The notes under the pieces are model-generated. The model was not told the DNA's origin and did no database searches. It saw nothing but the letters and a program-made list of their open reading frames with translations. The position numbers and the translations under genes are program-made. Below are positions 9,521 to 17,164 of a DNA stretch of 64,000 nt, one piece after another (the stretch's first letter is position 1; each line of letters begins with the position of its first letter). The stretch is from Shinella zoogloeoides (GTDB lineage: Bacteria > Pseudomonadota > Alphaproteobacteria > Rhizobiales > Rhizobiaceae): positions 1,488,001 through 1,552,000 of the forward strand of contig NZ_CP131131.1 of assembly GCF_033705735.1 (NCBI RefSeq), written 5' to 3'.

Positions 9521-9874
9521 TCAGGCCCTGATTTCACGCGTGCGCCAGTCGACGGGCGCGAGCGCGTAGAACACCGTCGCGCGCTCCCCCTCATAGGCGA
9601 GCGCGGTCCCCTTCGGCACCCAGAGAACGTCACCCGGTACGGTGTCGAACACCTCATCGCCGACGCGCAGGCGGAACTTGCCCTCGAGCGTGACGATCAG
9701 TTCGTCGTAAAGAACGGTCCAGGCAATGGAGCAATCGTCGAAGCGGGCTATGCCGGCGCCCATGGTCTTGCTCGATTCGGGGCCGACCAGACGCGAAATT
9801 GTCGCGCGGCCGGAATCGTCACCGTAGGGCTCGAAGCTCCGCTCGGAGCTCTTGAAATGCGCGACGCCGGTCAT
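9521..9874 (-). CDS. Cupin-domain protein (EutQ-like)
   Basis: A 117-residue single cupin domain. The ATG at 9872-9874 has GGGGAGG upstream; a longer in-frame reading to 9961 runs through the regulatory region and is unlikely. Motifs resemble EutQ-like cupins (DELIVTLEGKFRLRVGDE, then GDVLWVPKGTALAYEG), with few of the classical metal-binding histidines. It is the first gene of the operon, directly upstream of the flavoenzyme. A role in handling the released product, for example formaldehyde or an unstable intermediate, is only a guess. Confidence 0.8.
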   Translation of the reverse strand: MTGVAHFKSSERSFEPYGDDSGRATISRLVGPESSKTMGAGIARFDDCSIAWTVLYDELIVTLEGKFRLRVGDEVFDTVPGDVLWVPKGTALAYEGERATVFYALAPVDWRTREIRA

Positions 9875-9930
9875 TCGGGCCTCCCCACCCAAAATCAGCA
9901 AACTGAAGCCTGCATATTTTGTTATTTGTA

Positions 9931-9948
9931 AAAAATCGAGCGATTTTT
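9931..9948. promoter_or_regulatory. Palindromic operator candidate between cupin operon and XRE regulator
   Basis: AAAAATCG (9931-9938), AG, CGATTTTT (9941-9948) is a perfect 8-base inverted repeat in an AT-rich stretch that stands out from the high-G+C surroundings. It sits about 57 bases upstream of the cupin start and about 205 upstream of the divergent XRE-cupin regulator start. A further ATCGACAAAAAGATCGAT stretch follows at about 9954-9971. The position suits an operator for that regulator; binding is inferred. Confidence 0.5.
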
Positions 9949-10153
9949 TTACTATCGACAAAAAGATCGATGAAATTTAACTATACACCCGCCTTTCAAG
10001 GTTCTGCCAGCCGAAAAGTCGAACGCGCTTCACCCCGAAGTGGAAATTCGGCTTCGCATCTTGCGGCCCGACCATCGATCGGCAACAAGAGCAGGGCACC
10101 TTTGGCCCAATCGGATGCCGTCGCGAGACGGGAAATTCCTACGCGGAGCGAGC

Positions 10154-10753
10154 ATGTCGTCTGGGGGCGGTCTTGGAACGGAAGCGGAAACCGCAATCGA
10201 GGATCCGGTCCTCGGCGAACGGATCCGGGGTTTGCGCAAAAGGCGCAAGATGACGCTTTCGCAGCTGGCCGAGAGCTGCGAACTCTCGACCGGCTATCTT
10301 AGCCAGATCGAGCGAAATCTCGCCTATCCCTCGATCCCCGCACTGGTGAAGATCGCCAGGAGCCTGGGGGTGACCGTGCAATGGTTCTTCGCAGGGGCCT
10401 CCCCGGTAGCGCAGGAAGAGCACGGCTATGTCGTGCGAAGCGGCAACCGCCTGAAAATCCAATACGAACACGGCATCATCGACGAACTGGTCACGCCGAA
10501 GATGAGCCTGCAGGTGGAAATGATCTATACCCGGCTGCCGCCGGGAACGGAAAGCGCCGAAAGCTACGTGAACGCTGCCGATGGCGTGGGTTTCGTCCTC
10601 TCGGGCGAGCTCGACATGTGGGTTGGCGAGCGCCATTTCCACCTTTATGAAGGCGATAGCTGCTCCTATTCCTCAGGCGAGCCGCATCGCTACAAGAATT
10701 CCAGCGAGCGCGAAGCCGTCGTGATCTGGGCGATCAGCCCTCCCAGTTTCTGA
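10154..10753 (+). CDS. XRE-family transcriptional regulator with C-terminal cupin sensor
   Basis: A 199-residue regulator: residues about 22-78 form an HTH_3 domain (LGERIRGLRKRRKMTLSQLA, then STGYLSQIERN and PSIPALVKIARSLG), residues about 110-198 a cupin sensor domain (GVGFVLSGELDMWVG, EGDSCSYSSGEPHRYKN). Such PuuR/SutR-type proteins usually repress an adjacent amine or amino-acid catabolic operon until its ligand is bound. It is divergent from the cupin-flavoenzyme-Pot operon, which it probably controls through the palindrome at 9931-9948. Confidence 0.88.
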   Translation: MSSGGGLGTEAETAIEDPVLGERIRGLRKRRKMTLSQLAESCELSTGYLSQIERNLAYPSIPALVKIARSLGVTVQWFFAGASPVAQEEHGYVVRSGNRLKIQYEHGIIDELVTPKMSLQVEMIYTRLPPGTESAESYVNAADGVGFVLSGELDMWVGERHFHLYEGDSCSYSSGEPHRYKNSSEREAVVIWAISPPSF

Positions 10754-10781
10754 AATACGGCCTCGTCGGCGCTGCTCTTTG

Positions 10782-11201
10782 CTAAGCGGCGGGCGAAACG
10801 AAAACGATCTCGGGATCGCCATCATCGAGATTGTCGATGTATCCGCTCGGCTTGAAACCGCATTTTGCAAACAGCATCTGCATTGGCCTGTTGGACATAT
10901 TGGTGGAGCTGAACAGCTTCGAGCCTGCCGTCATCCGCTGAAAATGAACGATGGCGAACTCTCCCAATCCCTGGCGGCGAAATTCTCGGCCGATCATCAC
11001 CATCTCGATAAAGGCATGGCCGAAAAAATGGTCCGTCAGCACCCCATAACCGCAGATCCGGCCGTTTGCCTCGACAGCATAGCAACATCCTGATCCGATC
11101 CAGGCGCGTATTTGGCGACACCGCCCGCCGTCCGTCGCAGCGACCGTATCGACAGCGCAAAGCGCCTCGCTGTCCTCCGATATCGCCAATCGTATATGCA
11201 C
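10782..11201 (-). CDS. GNAT-family N-acetyltransferase
   Basis: A 139-residue protein with the GNAT fold: IEMVMIGREFRRQGLGEFAI contains the acetyl-CoA pyrophosphate-binding loop (R-x-x-G-x-G/A equivalent RRQGLG), and the C-terminal strand includes MLFAKCGFKPSGYIDN. The GTG at 11199-11201 has AAGGAAAG just upstream; an earlier GTG at 11216 would add five residues. The substrate is unknown. It follows the DUF2945 gene by about 20 bases on the same strand, so it may be the last member of the encapsulin operon. Confidence 0.82.
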   Translation of the reverse strand: MHIRLAISEDSEALCAVDTVAATDGGRCRQIRAWIGSGCCYAVEANGRICGYGVLTDHFFGHAFIEMVMIGREFRRQGLGEFAIVHFQRMTAGSKLFSSTNMSNRPMQMLFAKCGFKPSGYIDNLDDGDPEIVFVSPAA

Positions 11202-11222
11202 GCCCTTTCCTTTCACGTGCGG

Positions 11223-11432
11223 TCAAGCATGATCGAGCGCGCTGCCCTTGTGGGCGGCGATGTGGTCGGTCTTGTCGCTCTTGATCTCGTATTGCGGATC
11301 GTCGGGCGACGCGCGGTGGGTATGGCCCTTGTAGTCGAAGTCGCTGGTGTGGACGGCGATGATAGTGCCCGACACGCGGCCGGCCTCCGAGTTCCAGGCG
11401 ACGTGATCGCCGATGGCAAAGCGCTTGCTCAT
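11223..11432 (-). CDS. DUF2945 (TUDOR-like) small protein
   Basis: A 69-residue protein starting at 11430-11432, overlapping the flavoprotein stop by 4 bases (ATGA). FAIGDHVAWNSEAGRVSGTI and the following VHTSDFDYKGHTHRASPDDP, YEIKSDKT match the DUF2945 / hypervirulence-associated TUDOR domain pattern, a small SH3-like barrel. Function unknown. Its tight coupling places it in the encapsulin-peroxidase-flavoprotein operon. It is too short to carry a recognisable cargo-loading peptide. Confidence 0.85.
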   Translation of the reverse strand: MSKRFAIGDHVAWNSEAGRVSGTIIAVHTSDFDYKGHTHRASPDDPQYEIKSDKTDHIAAHKGSALDHA

Positions 11433-12712
11433 TGCGGTCTCCTTTCCGGATTTTCGGCATTCGCGCCGGTGATCAGGCGGGCGCTGCGCTGCCCGGTGGA
11501 ATAGATCCACAGCCAGCTCAGCGCGACGGCGAGCCGATTGCGCAGGCCGATCAGGAAGTAGACATGGGCAATCCCCCAGGTCCACCAGGCAAGCCGGCCC
11601 TTGAGCTTGATCCAGCCGAGATCGACGATGGCGGCCCGCTTGCCGATGGTCGCGAGATTGCCGTCGTTGCGATAGGCGAAGGGGCCTGGCGCCGGCTTTC
11701 CTTCGATGCGGGCGCGGATCACGCCGGCGACATAGCGCCCCTCCTGCTTGGCGGCGGGCGCGATGCCCGGCACGGTCCTTCCCTCTCCCATGGCGACATG
11801 CGCGGTATCGCCGATCGCGAAGATATCCGCAAAGCCCGGGACCGAAAGATCGGGCGCCACGACGACCCGCCCTGCCCGGTCGGCCGGCACGCCCAGCCAC
11901 TCGGCCGCCGGCGAGGCGGCGACGCCCGCCGCCCAGAGGATGGTCGCGGCGGGCAGGAATTCGCCGCCGAGTTCGATGCCCTCGGCGCTGCATTGCGAGA
12001 CCGCGTGGCCGGTGCGCACCTCGACGCCGAGCCGGGCGAGCGCCCGCTCGGCATAGGCCGAAAGATCCTCGGTGAAGGCCGCAAGGATGCAGGGGCCAGC
12101 CTCGACGAGCACCACCCGCGCCTCGCGCGTGTCGATATTGCGGAAATCGCGGCGCAGCGTCTCATGGGCAAGTTCCGCGATGGTGCCGGCAAGCTCCACG
12201 CCGGTCGGCCCCGCGCCGATGATCGCGAAGGTCAGGAGGCGGCGGCGCTCGTCGGCATCCGTCAGCCATTCCGCCTGCTCGAAGGCGGAAAGAATGCGCC
12301 GGCGGATCGTCGTCGCATCCTCCAGCGTCTTCAGCCCCGGCGCATGGGGCTCCCATTCGTCATGGCCGAAATAGGCATGGCGCGCACCGGTGGCGAGGAT
12401 CAGCGTGTCATAGGCGACCCGCCGCCCGTCCTCCAGCAGCACGGACTTTCCCGCCGCATCCACGCCGCCGACCGCGCCGAGCAGGGTCGTCGCATTCTTA
12501 TGGCGGCTGAGGAGGGAACGGATCGGCCAGGCGATTTCCGAAAGGGCGAGCGAGGCCGTCGCCGCCTGATAGAGCAAGGGCTGGAACAGGTGATGGTTGC
12601 GCCGGTCGAGCACCGTGATGCGGAACGGGCCGGCCGCCAGATGCCGCGCCGCCTCCAGTCCGCCGAACCCGCCGCCGACGATGACGACGTGATGCTCACC
12701 CTTATCCGTCAT
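11429..12712 (-). CDS. NAD(P)/FAD-dependent oxidoreductase, type II NADH dehydrogenase-like
   Basis: A 427-residue flavoprotein with two dinucleotide-binding folds: VIVGGGFGGLEAARHL near residue 9 (FAD) and FAIIGAGPTGVELAGTIAEL near residue 165 (NAD(P)H), plus the FAD-closing AIGDTAHVAMGEG segment. The C-terminal tail includes a hydrophobic stretch (AVALSWLWIYSTG) like the amphipathic membrane anchor of NDH-2. NDH-2 transfers electrons from NADH to quinone at the inner membrane. It starts 20 bases after the encapsulin stop. No encapsulin-targeting peptide is visible at its C-terminus. Confidence 0.9.
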   Translation of the reverse strand: MTDKGEHHVVIVGGGFGGLEAARHLAAGPFRITVLDRRNHHLFQPLLYQAATASLALSEIAWPIRSLLSRHKNATTLLGAVGGVDAAGKSVLLEDGRRVAYDTLILATGARHAYFGHDEWEPHAPGLKTLEDATTIRRRILSAFEQAEWLTDADERRRLLTFAIIGAGPTGVELAGTIAELAHETLRRDFRNIDTREARVVLVEAGPCILAAFTEDLSAYAERALARLGVEVRTGHAVSQCSAEGIELGGEFLPAATILWAAGVAASPAAEWLGVPADRAGRVVVAPDLSVPGFADIFAIGDTAHVAMGEGRTVPGIAPAAKQEGRYVAGVIRARIEGKPAPGPFAYRNDGNLATIGKRAAIVDLGWIKLKGRLAWWTWGIAHVYFLIGLRNRLAVALSWLWIYSTGQRSARLITGANAENPERRPQ

Positions 12713-12732
12713 GCCGGCCTCCAGCCGTTTTT

Positions 12733-13533
12733 CTACTCCGCGGAAAGCGCCACGGCCGCTTCTGTCGTCAGCGTGCGGAAGGTGAAGCTTTCCTGCACAT
12801 AGAGATCGACGGTCGTGGCGGAATGGGCGAGGTAGCCGATGGAGAAATCCTCGCCGACGGTCAGCTCGAAATCGCCGCCGCGCAGCGACAGAACGAGGCC
12901 GCCCTCGATGGCCGGCGCCCAGATGATGCCGCCGTCCACCACCCGCTCGATATGGTGGAAGACCGGGTAACCGTCGTCGCTGCCGCCGCTTGCCGCCATA
13001 TAGGCATCCGCGCCGAGTACCAGCGCATAGGGGCCTTCCACGCCGGCAAGCCGGAGTTCGCCGACCGCCCGCGCCACGGCATCCGAATAGCGCTTCACGC
13101 CCGGCGGCAGCGGCACGGCCGGATTGCTCGCGACCGCGCGGATCCCCTCGATATTGGCGGCGGCATAGCCGTCGAACACCGCGCGGTCCTCGGCAAACGC
13201 GATCTTGCGCATGGCCTCCTTGACGGGCGACCAGTCGCTGTCGAGCGCGCCGCGCTCCACATCGTCGATGGCGCTGCGCGAAAGCTGGAAGGGCACGCGA
13301 AGCTCGACCAGGGCCTTCACCTCGCGCCGGAGGGACTGGATGCCTTCGTCCGGCGGCGCGATGGGCAGGACATGACCCGTACCCACCGCCGAAAGCCCGA
13401 GCCCCGACGGGCCGACCATGTCGACGACACGCCGGCCGGCGAGGTGACGCTTCAGCGTGCGCGCCGCCTCTTCCTCGATCTCGGCCCAGGCGGCTTCGGA
13501 AATGGGTGCAAGTTCGCGGTGCAGGTTATTCAT
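12733..13533 (-). CDS. Encapsulin nanocompartment shell protein (family 1)
   Basis: A 266-residue protein of the linocin/CFP29 HK97-fold shell family. Recognisable features are MNNLHRELAPISEAAWAEIE at the N-terminus, the conserved R-x-x-D/V-M-VGPSGLGLSAVGTGH region, AEDRAVFDGYAAANIEGI, and the C-terminal half with YLAHSATTVDLYVQESFTF. Length is normal for family 1. Family members self-assemble into 24-32 nm protein shells that enclose cargo enzymes bearing a short C-terminal peptide. Its start codon overlaps the end of the upstream DyP peroxidase by 8 bases, coupling shell and cargo synthesis. Confidence 0.96.
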   Translation of the reverse strand: MNNLHRELAPISEAAWAEIEEEAARTLKRHLAGRRVVDMVGPSGLGLSAVGTGHVLPIAPPDEGIQSLRREVKALVELRVPFQLSRSAIDDVERGALDSDWSPVKEAMRKIAFAEDRAVFDGYAAANIEGIRAVASNPAVPLPPGVKRYSDAVARAVGELRLAGVEGPYALVLGADAYMAASGGSDDGYPVFHHIERVVDGGIIWAPAIEGGLVLSLRGGDFELTVGEDFSIGYLAHSATTVDLYVQESFTFRTLTTEAAVALSAE

Positions 13534-14578
13534 GGGAAACCCCTTCTTTCAGAGAGCCTATGCCGAGCGAGCCGTCGCGGCGCGGGGGCGGATCCGTCGC
13601 CGCGGGCGTCGCGGCCGCGGGGGCGGCCGGCGCTGCATCCGGCGTCACCGCGTCGAGGAACGAAGCGGAGGGAATGAAGAACAGGGAGCCGGTGACGGCG
13701 CGGCTGAAATCCAGCAGACGGTCGTAATTGCCCGGTGGCAGGCCGATGAACATGTTCTCCAGCATGCGCTCGATACGGTGCGGCGAGCGGGCATAGCCGA
13801 TGAAATAGGTGCCGAACTCCCCCTTGCCGACATCGCCGAAAGGCATGTTGTCGCGCAGGATCTCCAGCGGCTCGCCGTTCTCCTCGATGGAGGTGAGGAC
13901 ATTGTGTGCATAGCTCGGCTTGGCGGCGTCGTCGAGTTCGATGTCGGAAAGCTTTTCGCGGCCGATGATCCGCTCCTGCTCGGCAACCGGGACGCGGTTC
14001 CAGCCGGGTAGGTCATGCAGGTATTTCTGCACGATGACATAGCTGCCGCCGGCAAAATCCGCGTCCTCTTCACCGATGATCGTCGCCGCGACGGCCGCGC
14101 CGTCGACGGGGTTTTCCGTGCCGTCGACGAAGCCGATGAGGTCCCGGTCGTCGAAATAGCTGAAGCCGTGCACCTCGTCCTCGGTAGCGACGAAACCCGC
14201 CAGCCGGCTCATGATGTGGGTTGCAAGCTCGAAGCAGAGGTCCATGCGCGTGGCGCGGATATGGAAGAGCAGGTCGCCGGGCGTGGCCACCGCATGATGC
14301 TTGCCGCGGATTTCGCGGAAGGGATGCAGGTCCTTCGGGCGCGGTGCGCCGAAGAGCCGGTCCCAGGCATCCGAGCCGACGCCGAGCACGCAGGAAAGCC
14401 CGCCTTCAAGATCGCGGAAGCCGACGGCCCGCAGGAGGCCGGAAAGATCGGCGCAGAGCTTTCGCACGGCGGTTTCGGCCGCGTTGCCGGGCTCCAGTGT
14501 CACGACGAGAAAGATGGCCGCGCGTGTCAGCCGCGCCGCGACCGGCTGCGGGACGACGGAAGGAAGAACTGCATCCAT
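13526..14578 (-). CDS. DyP-type heme peroxidase with encapsulin cargo-loading peptide
   Basis: A 350-residue dye-decolourising peroxidase. The GFVDGTENP motif (catalytic Asp152), proximal heme ligand His225 (KPSYAHNV) and distal Arg242 in EILRDNMPFG are all present, followed by the GTYFIGYAR segment. After an Ala/Pro-rich linker (about residues 309-334) the tail ends DGSLGIGSLKEGVSHE, the consensus encapsulin-targeting peptide. The enzyme uses hydrogen peroxide to oxidise bulky substrates and would be packaged inside the shell made by the next gene. The ATG at 14578 is preferred; an in-frame TTG lies 18 bases upstream. Confidence 0.95.
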   Translation of the reverse strand: MDAVLPSVVPQPVAARLTRAAIFLVVTLEPGNAAETAVRKLCADLSGLLRAVGFRDLEGGLSCVLGVGSDAWDRLFGAPRPKDLHPFREIRGKHHAVATPGDLLFHIRATRMDLCFELATHIMSRLAGFVATEDEVHGFSYFDDRDLIGFVDGTENPVDGAAVAATIIGEEDADFAGGSYVIVQKYLHDLPGWNRVPVAEQERIIGREKLSDIELDDAAKPSYAHNVLTSIEENGEPLEILRDNMPFGDVGKGEFGTYFIGYARSPHRIERMLENMFIGLPPGNYDRLLDFSRAVTGSLFFIPSASFLDAVTPDAAPAAPAAATPAATDPPPRRDGSLGIGSLKEGVSHE

Positions 14579-14630
14579 GCATGATCCATTCGGCAAGGGC
14601 TGGAAGGCGGCAAGCCGGCAGGATGCCGGC

Positions 14631-14825
14631 TCAATCCATGTCGCGGAAGGCGTGTCCGTTCGCCTCCAGGGCTTTCACCACCTCGGAAGGTAGCGAGTCT
14701 TTTTCCACCGTGCCATCGAAAATCCAGTCCTTCGCATCGGCGATATCGGGAAGGCCCGCGCCGGCACGCACGTAAAGGCCGATCGCCGGCTTCTGCGGGT
14801 TGAGATAGAGATCGTAGTCTTCCAT
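14631..14825 (-). CDS. Small conserved-looking soluble protein upstream of the peroxidase
   Basis: A 64-residue acidic protein (MEDYDLYLNPQKPAIGLYVR, later LPSEVVKALEANGHAFRDMD) without membrane segments or cysteines. AGGG lies about nine bases before the ATG; an in-frame GTG at 14834 is an alternative. It ends 52 bases before the DyP start and follows a terminator, so it is probably the first gene of the encapsulin operon. I do not recognise the family, though its composition and codon use look like those of a real gene. Confidence 0.65.
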   Translation of the reverse strand: MEDYDLYLNPQKPAIGLYVRAGAGLPDIADAKDWIFDGTVEKDSLPSEVVKALEANGHAFRDMD

Positions 14826-14850
14826 TGGAGGCACCCTGCGCTTGAGAAAA

Positions 14851-14877
14851 CGGGGCGGCCGGAGGAAAGCCGCCCCG
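14851..14877 (-). terminator. Intrinsic terminator after the DUF2171 gene
   Basis: On the minus strand the 9-base stem made by 14877-14869 and 14859-14851 (CGGGGCGGC / GCCGCCCCG) with a 9-base loop is followed by TTTTCTC. It begins 8 bases after the DUF2171 stop and ends about 26 bases before the 64-residue protein gene, separating the two transcripts. Confidence 0.75.
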
Positions 14878-14884
14878 GACCTGG

Positions 14885-15139
14885 TCAGAGCTTGACCGGA
14901 CGGCCGGACTTTTCCTCTTCCAGCGTCACGGCGATGTCGGCATTGGCCGACAGGCGCACCTTGTCGCCCTCGACGCCGGCCACGAAGCCCATCTCGATAT
15001 AGTGGTGATGGCCCTCGTGATGGCCGAAGCTGTCGCTCTTCTTCAGCTTGATGCGGTTGCCTTCCACGCGGTCGACCGTGCCGACATGCACGCCGTCGGC
15101 GCCGATCACTTCCATGTTTTCCCTGACCTTGTCGCTCAT
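14885..15139 (-). CDS. DUF2171-domain protein
   Basis: An 84-residue protein starting at ATG 15137-15139 with GGGAGA upstream. The pattern VIGADGVHVGTVDRVEGNRIKL and the histidine-rich GHHEGHHHYIEM, then VRLSANADIAVT, fits DUF2171, a PRC-barrel-like domain common in rhizobia. The histidines could bind metal, but that is not established. It lies just downstream of a decayed ClpB fragment and is followed by a strong terminator, so it is a monocistronic gene. Confidence 0.85.
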   Translation of the reverse strand: MSDKVRENMEVIGADGVHVGTVDRVEGNRIKLKKSDSFGHHEGHHHYIEMGFVAGVEGDKVRLSANADIAVTLEEEKSGRPVKL

Positions 15140-15176
15140 GCCATTTCTCCCTTTCGGATGTTCAGACCGTTCGGAT

Positions 15177-15362
15177 TTCCTGCCGTTGAAGGGAATGTCT
15201 CCCTGCCGGCGGCGGCGGCGCGAACACCCGCTCCGCCGCACACTGTGGGCAAGGATCATTTCCGCCAGCGAATCCTGTACATAGCGCTGGATCGCCCGTT
15301 TCAAAGGGCGGAGCCTCATAGGCGGGATAGGCACCTGACGAAAGCGTTGCGAGCTGTCGCGC
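15177..15362 (-). pseudogene. Decayed C-terminal fragment of a ClpB-type AAA+ chaperone
   Basis: In the gap between leuA and the DUF2171 gene, one minus-strand frame from 15362 reads ARQLATLSSGAYPAYEAPP and, after a one-base shift near 15317, the next frame reads RPLKRAIQRYVQDSLAEMIL and later DIPFNGRK. Together these align with the end of ClpB, which has a G-Y-D-P-A-Y-G-A-R-P-L-K-R-A-I-Q pattern followed by D-P-L-A-E-M-I-L. No start codon, no N-terminal part and a frameshift: a gene remnant. The match was made from memory of the family. Confidence 0.6.
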
Positions 15363-15380
15363 TCGGCAACGGGAACACGG

Positions 15381-17063
15381 CTATGCGCTGTCGGAGCAAT
15401 TGGCCGCGGCGCTGAGGACGGCCCGCACCGACGCGGTCGCGATGTCGGTATCGATCCCGACACCGAATACCTTTCGACCATCGTGGGTGCGGCATTCGAT
15501 ATAGGCGGCGGCCTGCGCAAAGGTACCCCGTTTCAACGAATGCTCGTGGTAGTCGACGACGTCCAGATCGATGCCGCAGCCGGTCTGCAGGGCCGACAAA
15601 GCGCTCGAGATCAACCCGTTGCCGCGACCCGTGATCGCAAGCTCCCTGCCGCGATGGCGGATGCGGCCGGCAAAGACCCGCGCCTCGCCGTTGCGCGCCG
15701 CTCTGCCGTCCTTGTAGCCCAGAAGCTCGAAATCGGCATTGCCGTCCAGATGGTAGACATCGCAAAACAATGCCCAGATCGTCTCGGCGGTGATTTCCTT
15801 GCCCGTATCGTCGGCGAAGGCCTGGACGCGGCGGCTGAAGTCGATCTGCAGCGGGCGCGGCAGCTTCAAGCCGCGGTCCTGCTCCAGCACCCAGGCGATG
15901 CCACCTTTGCCGGACTGGCTGTTGACGCGGATGACCGCCTCATAGGTCTCGCCGATATCCTTGGGATCGATCGGCAGATAGGGCATTTCCCATATGCCGT
16001 CGTTTCGGCTTTCATGTGCGGAAAAGCCCTTGCGGATGGCATCCTGATGCGAGCCGGAAAAAGCCGTGTGGACCAGTTCGCCGGCATAGGGATGACGCGG
16101 ATGGACCGGCAGGGCGTTGCAATGCTCGACGGTGCGCACCACCGAACGCATCTCGGGAAAATAAAGCTTCGGATCGATGCCCTGCGTATAGAGATTCAAC
16201 GCCAGCGTCACGAGATCGACATTGCCCGTTCGCTCGCCATTGCCGAAGAGGCACCCCTCCACCCGGTCGGCCCCGGCCAGCAGGGCCTGCTCCGTTGCTG
16301 CGACCGCCGTGCCCCGGTCATTATGCGGATGCACGCTTATGATCACGCTGTCGCGACGCGAAAGATTGCGGCAGAACCACTCTATCTGGTCCGCATAGAC
16401 ATTCGGCATGGCCACTTCCACCGTGGCGGGCAGGTTGAGGATCGCCTTGTTTTCGGGCGTCGGCTGCCAGACATCGAGAACCCGCTCGCAGATTTCGAGG
16501 GCGAAATCCGGCTCCGTAAAACAGAATGTCTCGGGCGAATATTCGAAGGTCCAGCGGGTTTCCGGCTGTTTCATGCTTTCTTCCAGCATGGCGGTCACGC
16601 CGCTGATCGCCAGATCGACGATCTCGTGCCTTTCCATCCTGAACACGACGCGACGAAAAAGCGGCGCCGTCGCATTGTAGAGATGCACGATGGCCTGGTG
16701 CGCGCCGCGCAGGGACTCGAAGGTACGTGAAATCAGGTCGGCGCGCGATTGGGTCAGCACCTGGATCGTCACGTCCTCGGGCACAAGATCGTCTTCGATG
16801 AGCCTGCGGACGAAGTCGAATTCGGTCTGCGATGCCGAGGGGAAGGCGACCTCGATTTCCTTGAATCCGATGTCCAGCAGCATTCGGTAGAAACGCATCT
16901 TCTTCTCGCCGTCCATCGGATCGGCAAGCGCCTGATTGCCGTCGCGCAGGTCGGTCGAGACCCAGCGCGGCGCCTGCGTCAATCGCCGGTCGGGCCATTG
17001 GCGGTCCGGCAACGCGATGGGAGAAATGAAGGGACGGTATTTGATATCGGGGTTCTGCATCAT
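15381..17063 (-). CDS. leuA: 2-isopropylmalate synthase
   Basis: A 560-residue enzyme of the long LeuA type that condenses 2-oxoisovalerate with acetyl-CoA, the first committed step of leucine synthesis. The catalytic barrel shows [15 protein letters not shown] (metal and substrate residues), [11 protein letters not shown] and [17 protein letters not shown]; the C-terminal about 130 residues are the LeuA regulatory domain where leucine binds. Start is the first of two ATGs at 17063, with AAGGAAG seven bases upstream. An attenuator-like leader precedes it, so it is probably controlled by leucine supply. Confidence 0.95.
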   Translation of the reverse strand: MMQNPDIKYRPFISPIALPDRQWPDRRLTQAPRWVSTDLRDGNQALADPMDGEKKMRFYRMLLDIGFKEIEVAFPSASQTEFDFVRRLIEDDLVPEDVTIQVLTQSRADLISRTFESLRGAHQAIVHLYNATAPLFRRVVFRMERHEIVDLAISGVTAMLEESMKQPETRWTFEYSPETFCFTEPDFALEICERVLDVWQPTPENKAILNLPATVEVAMPNVYADQIEWFCRNLSRRDSVIISVHPHNDRGTAVAATEQALLAGADRVEGCLFGNGERTGNVDLVTLALNLYTQGIDPKLYFPEMRSVVRTVEHCNALPVHPRHPYAGELVHTAFSGSHQDAIRKGFSAHESRNDGIWEMPYLPIDPKDIGETYEAVIRVNSQSGKGGIAWVLEQDRGLKLPRPLQIDFSRRVQAFADDTGKEITAETIWALFCDVYHLDGNADFELLGYKDGRAARNGEARVFAGRIRHRGRELAITGRGNGLISSALSALQTGCGIDLDVVDYHEHSLKRGTFAQAAAYIECRTHDGRKVFGVGIDTDIATASVRAVLSAAANCSDSA

Positions 17064-17119
17064 GGCTATGACTTCCTTCTGCTCTTGGAGCAGCGACTTC
17101 GACAACGAAAGGGTGCTGA

Positions 17120-17164
17120 CGGCGGACTACGACCGCCGGGTCGCCATCAGGCCCAGCGGTCGCC
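17120..17164 (-). promoter_or_regulatory. Attenuator-like alternative stem-loops before leuA
   Basis: On the minus strand CGGCGG (17138-17133) and CCGCCG (17125-17120) form a hairpin followed by a pyrimidine-rich TCAGCACCCTTTCG run. The left arm region can pair instead with CGACCGC (17162-17156), which lies at the end of the leucine-rich leader peptide, using GCGGTCG (17136-17130). Two mutually exclusive stems next to a run of Leu codons are the hallmark of transcription attenuation. Energies were not calculated. Confidence 0.6.
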
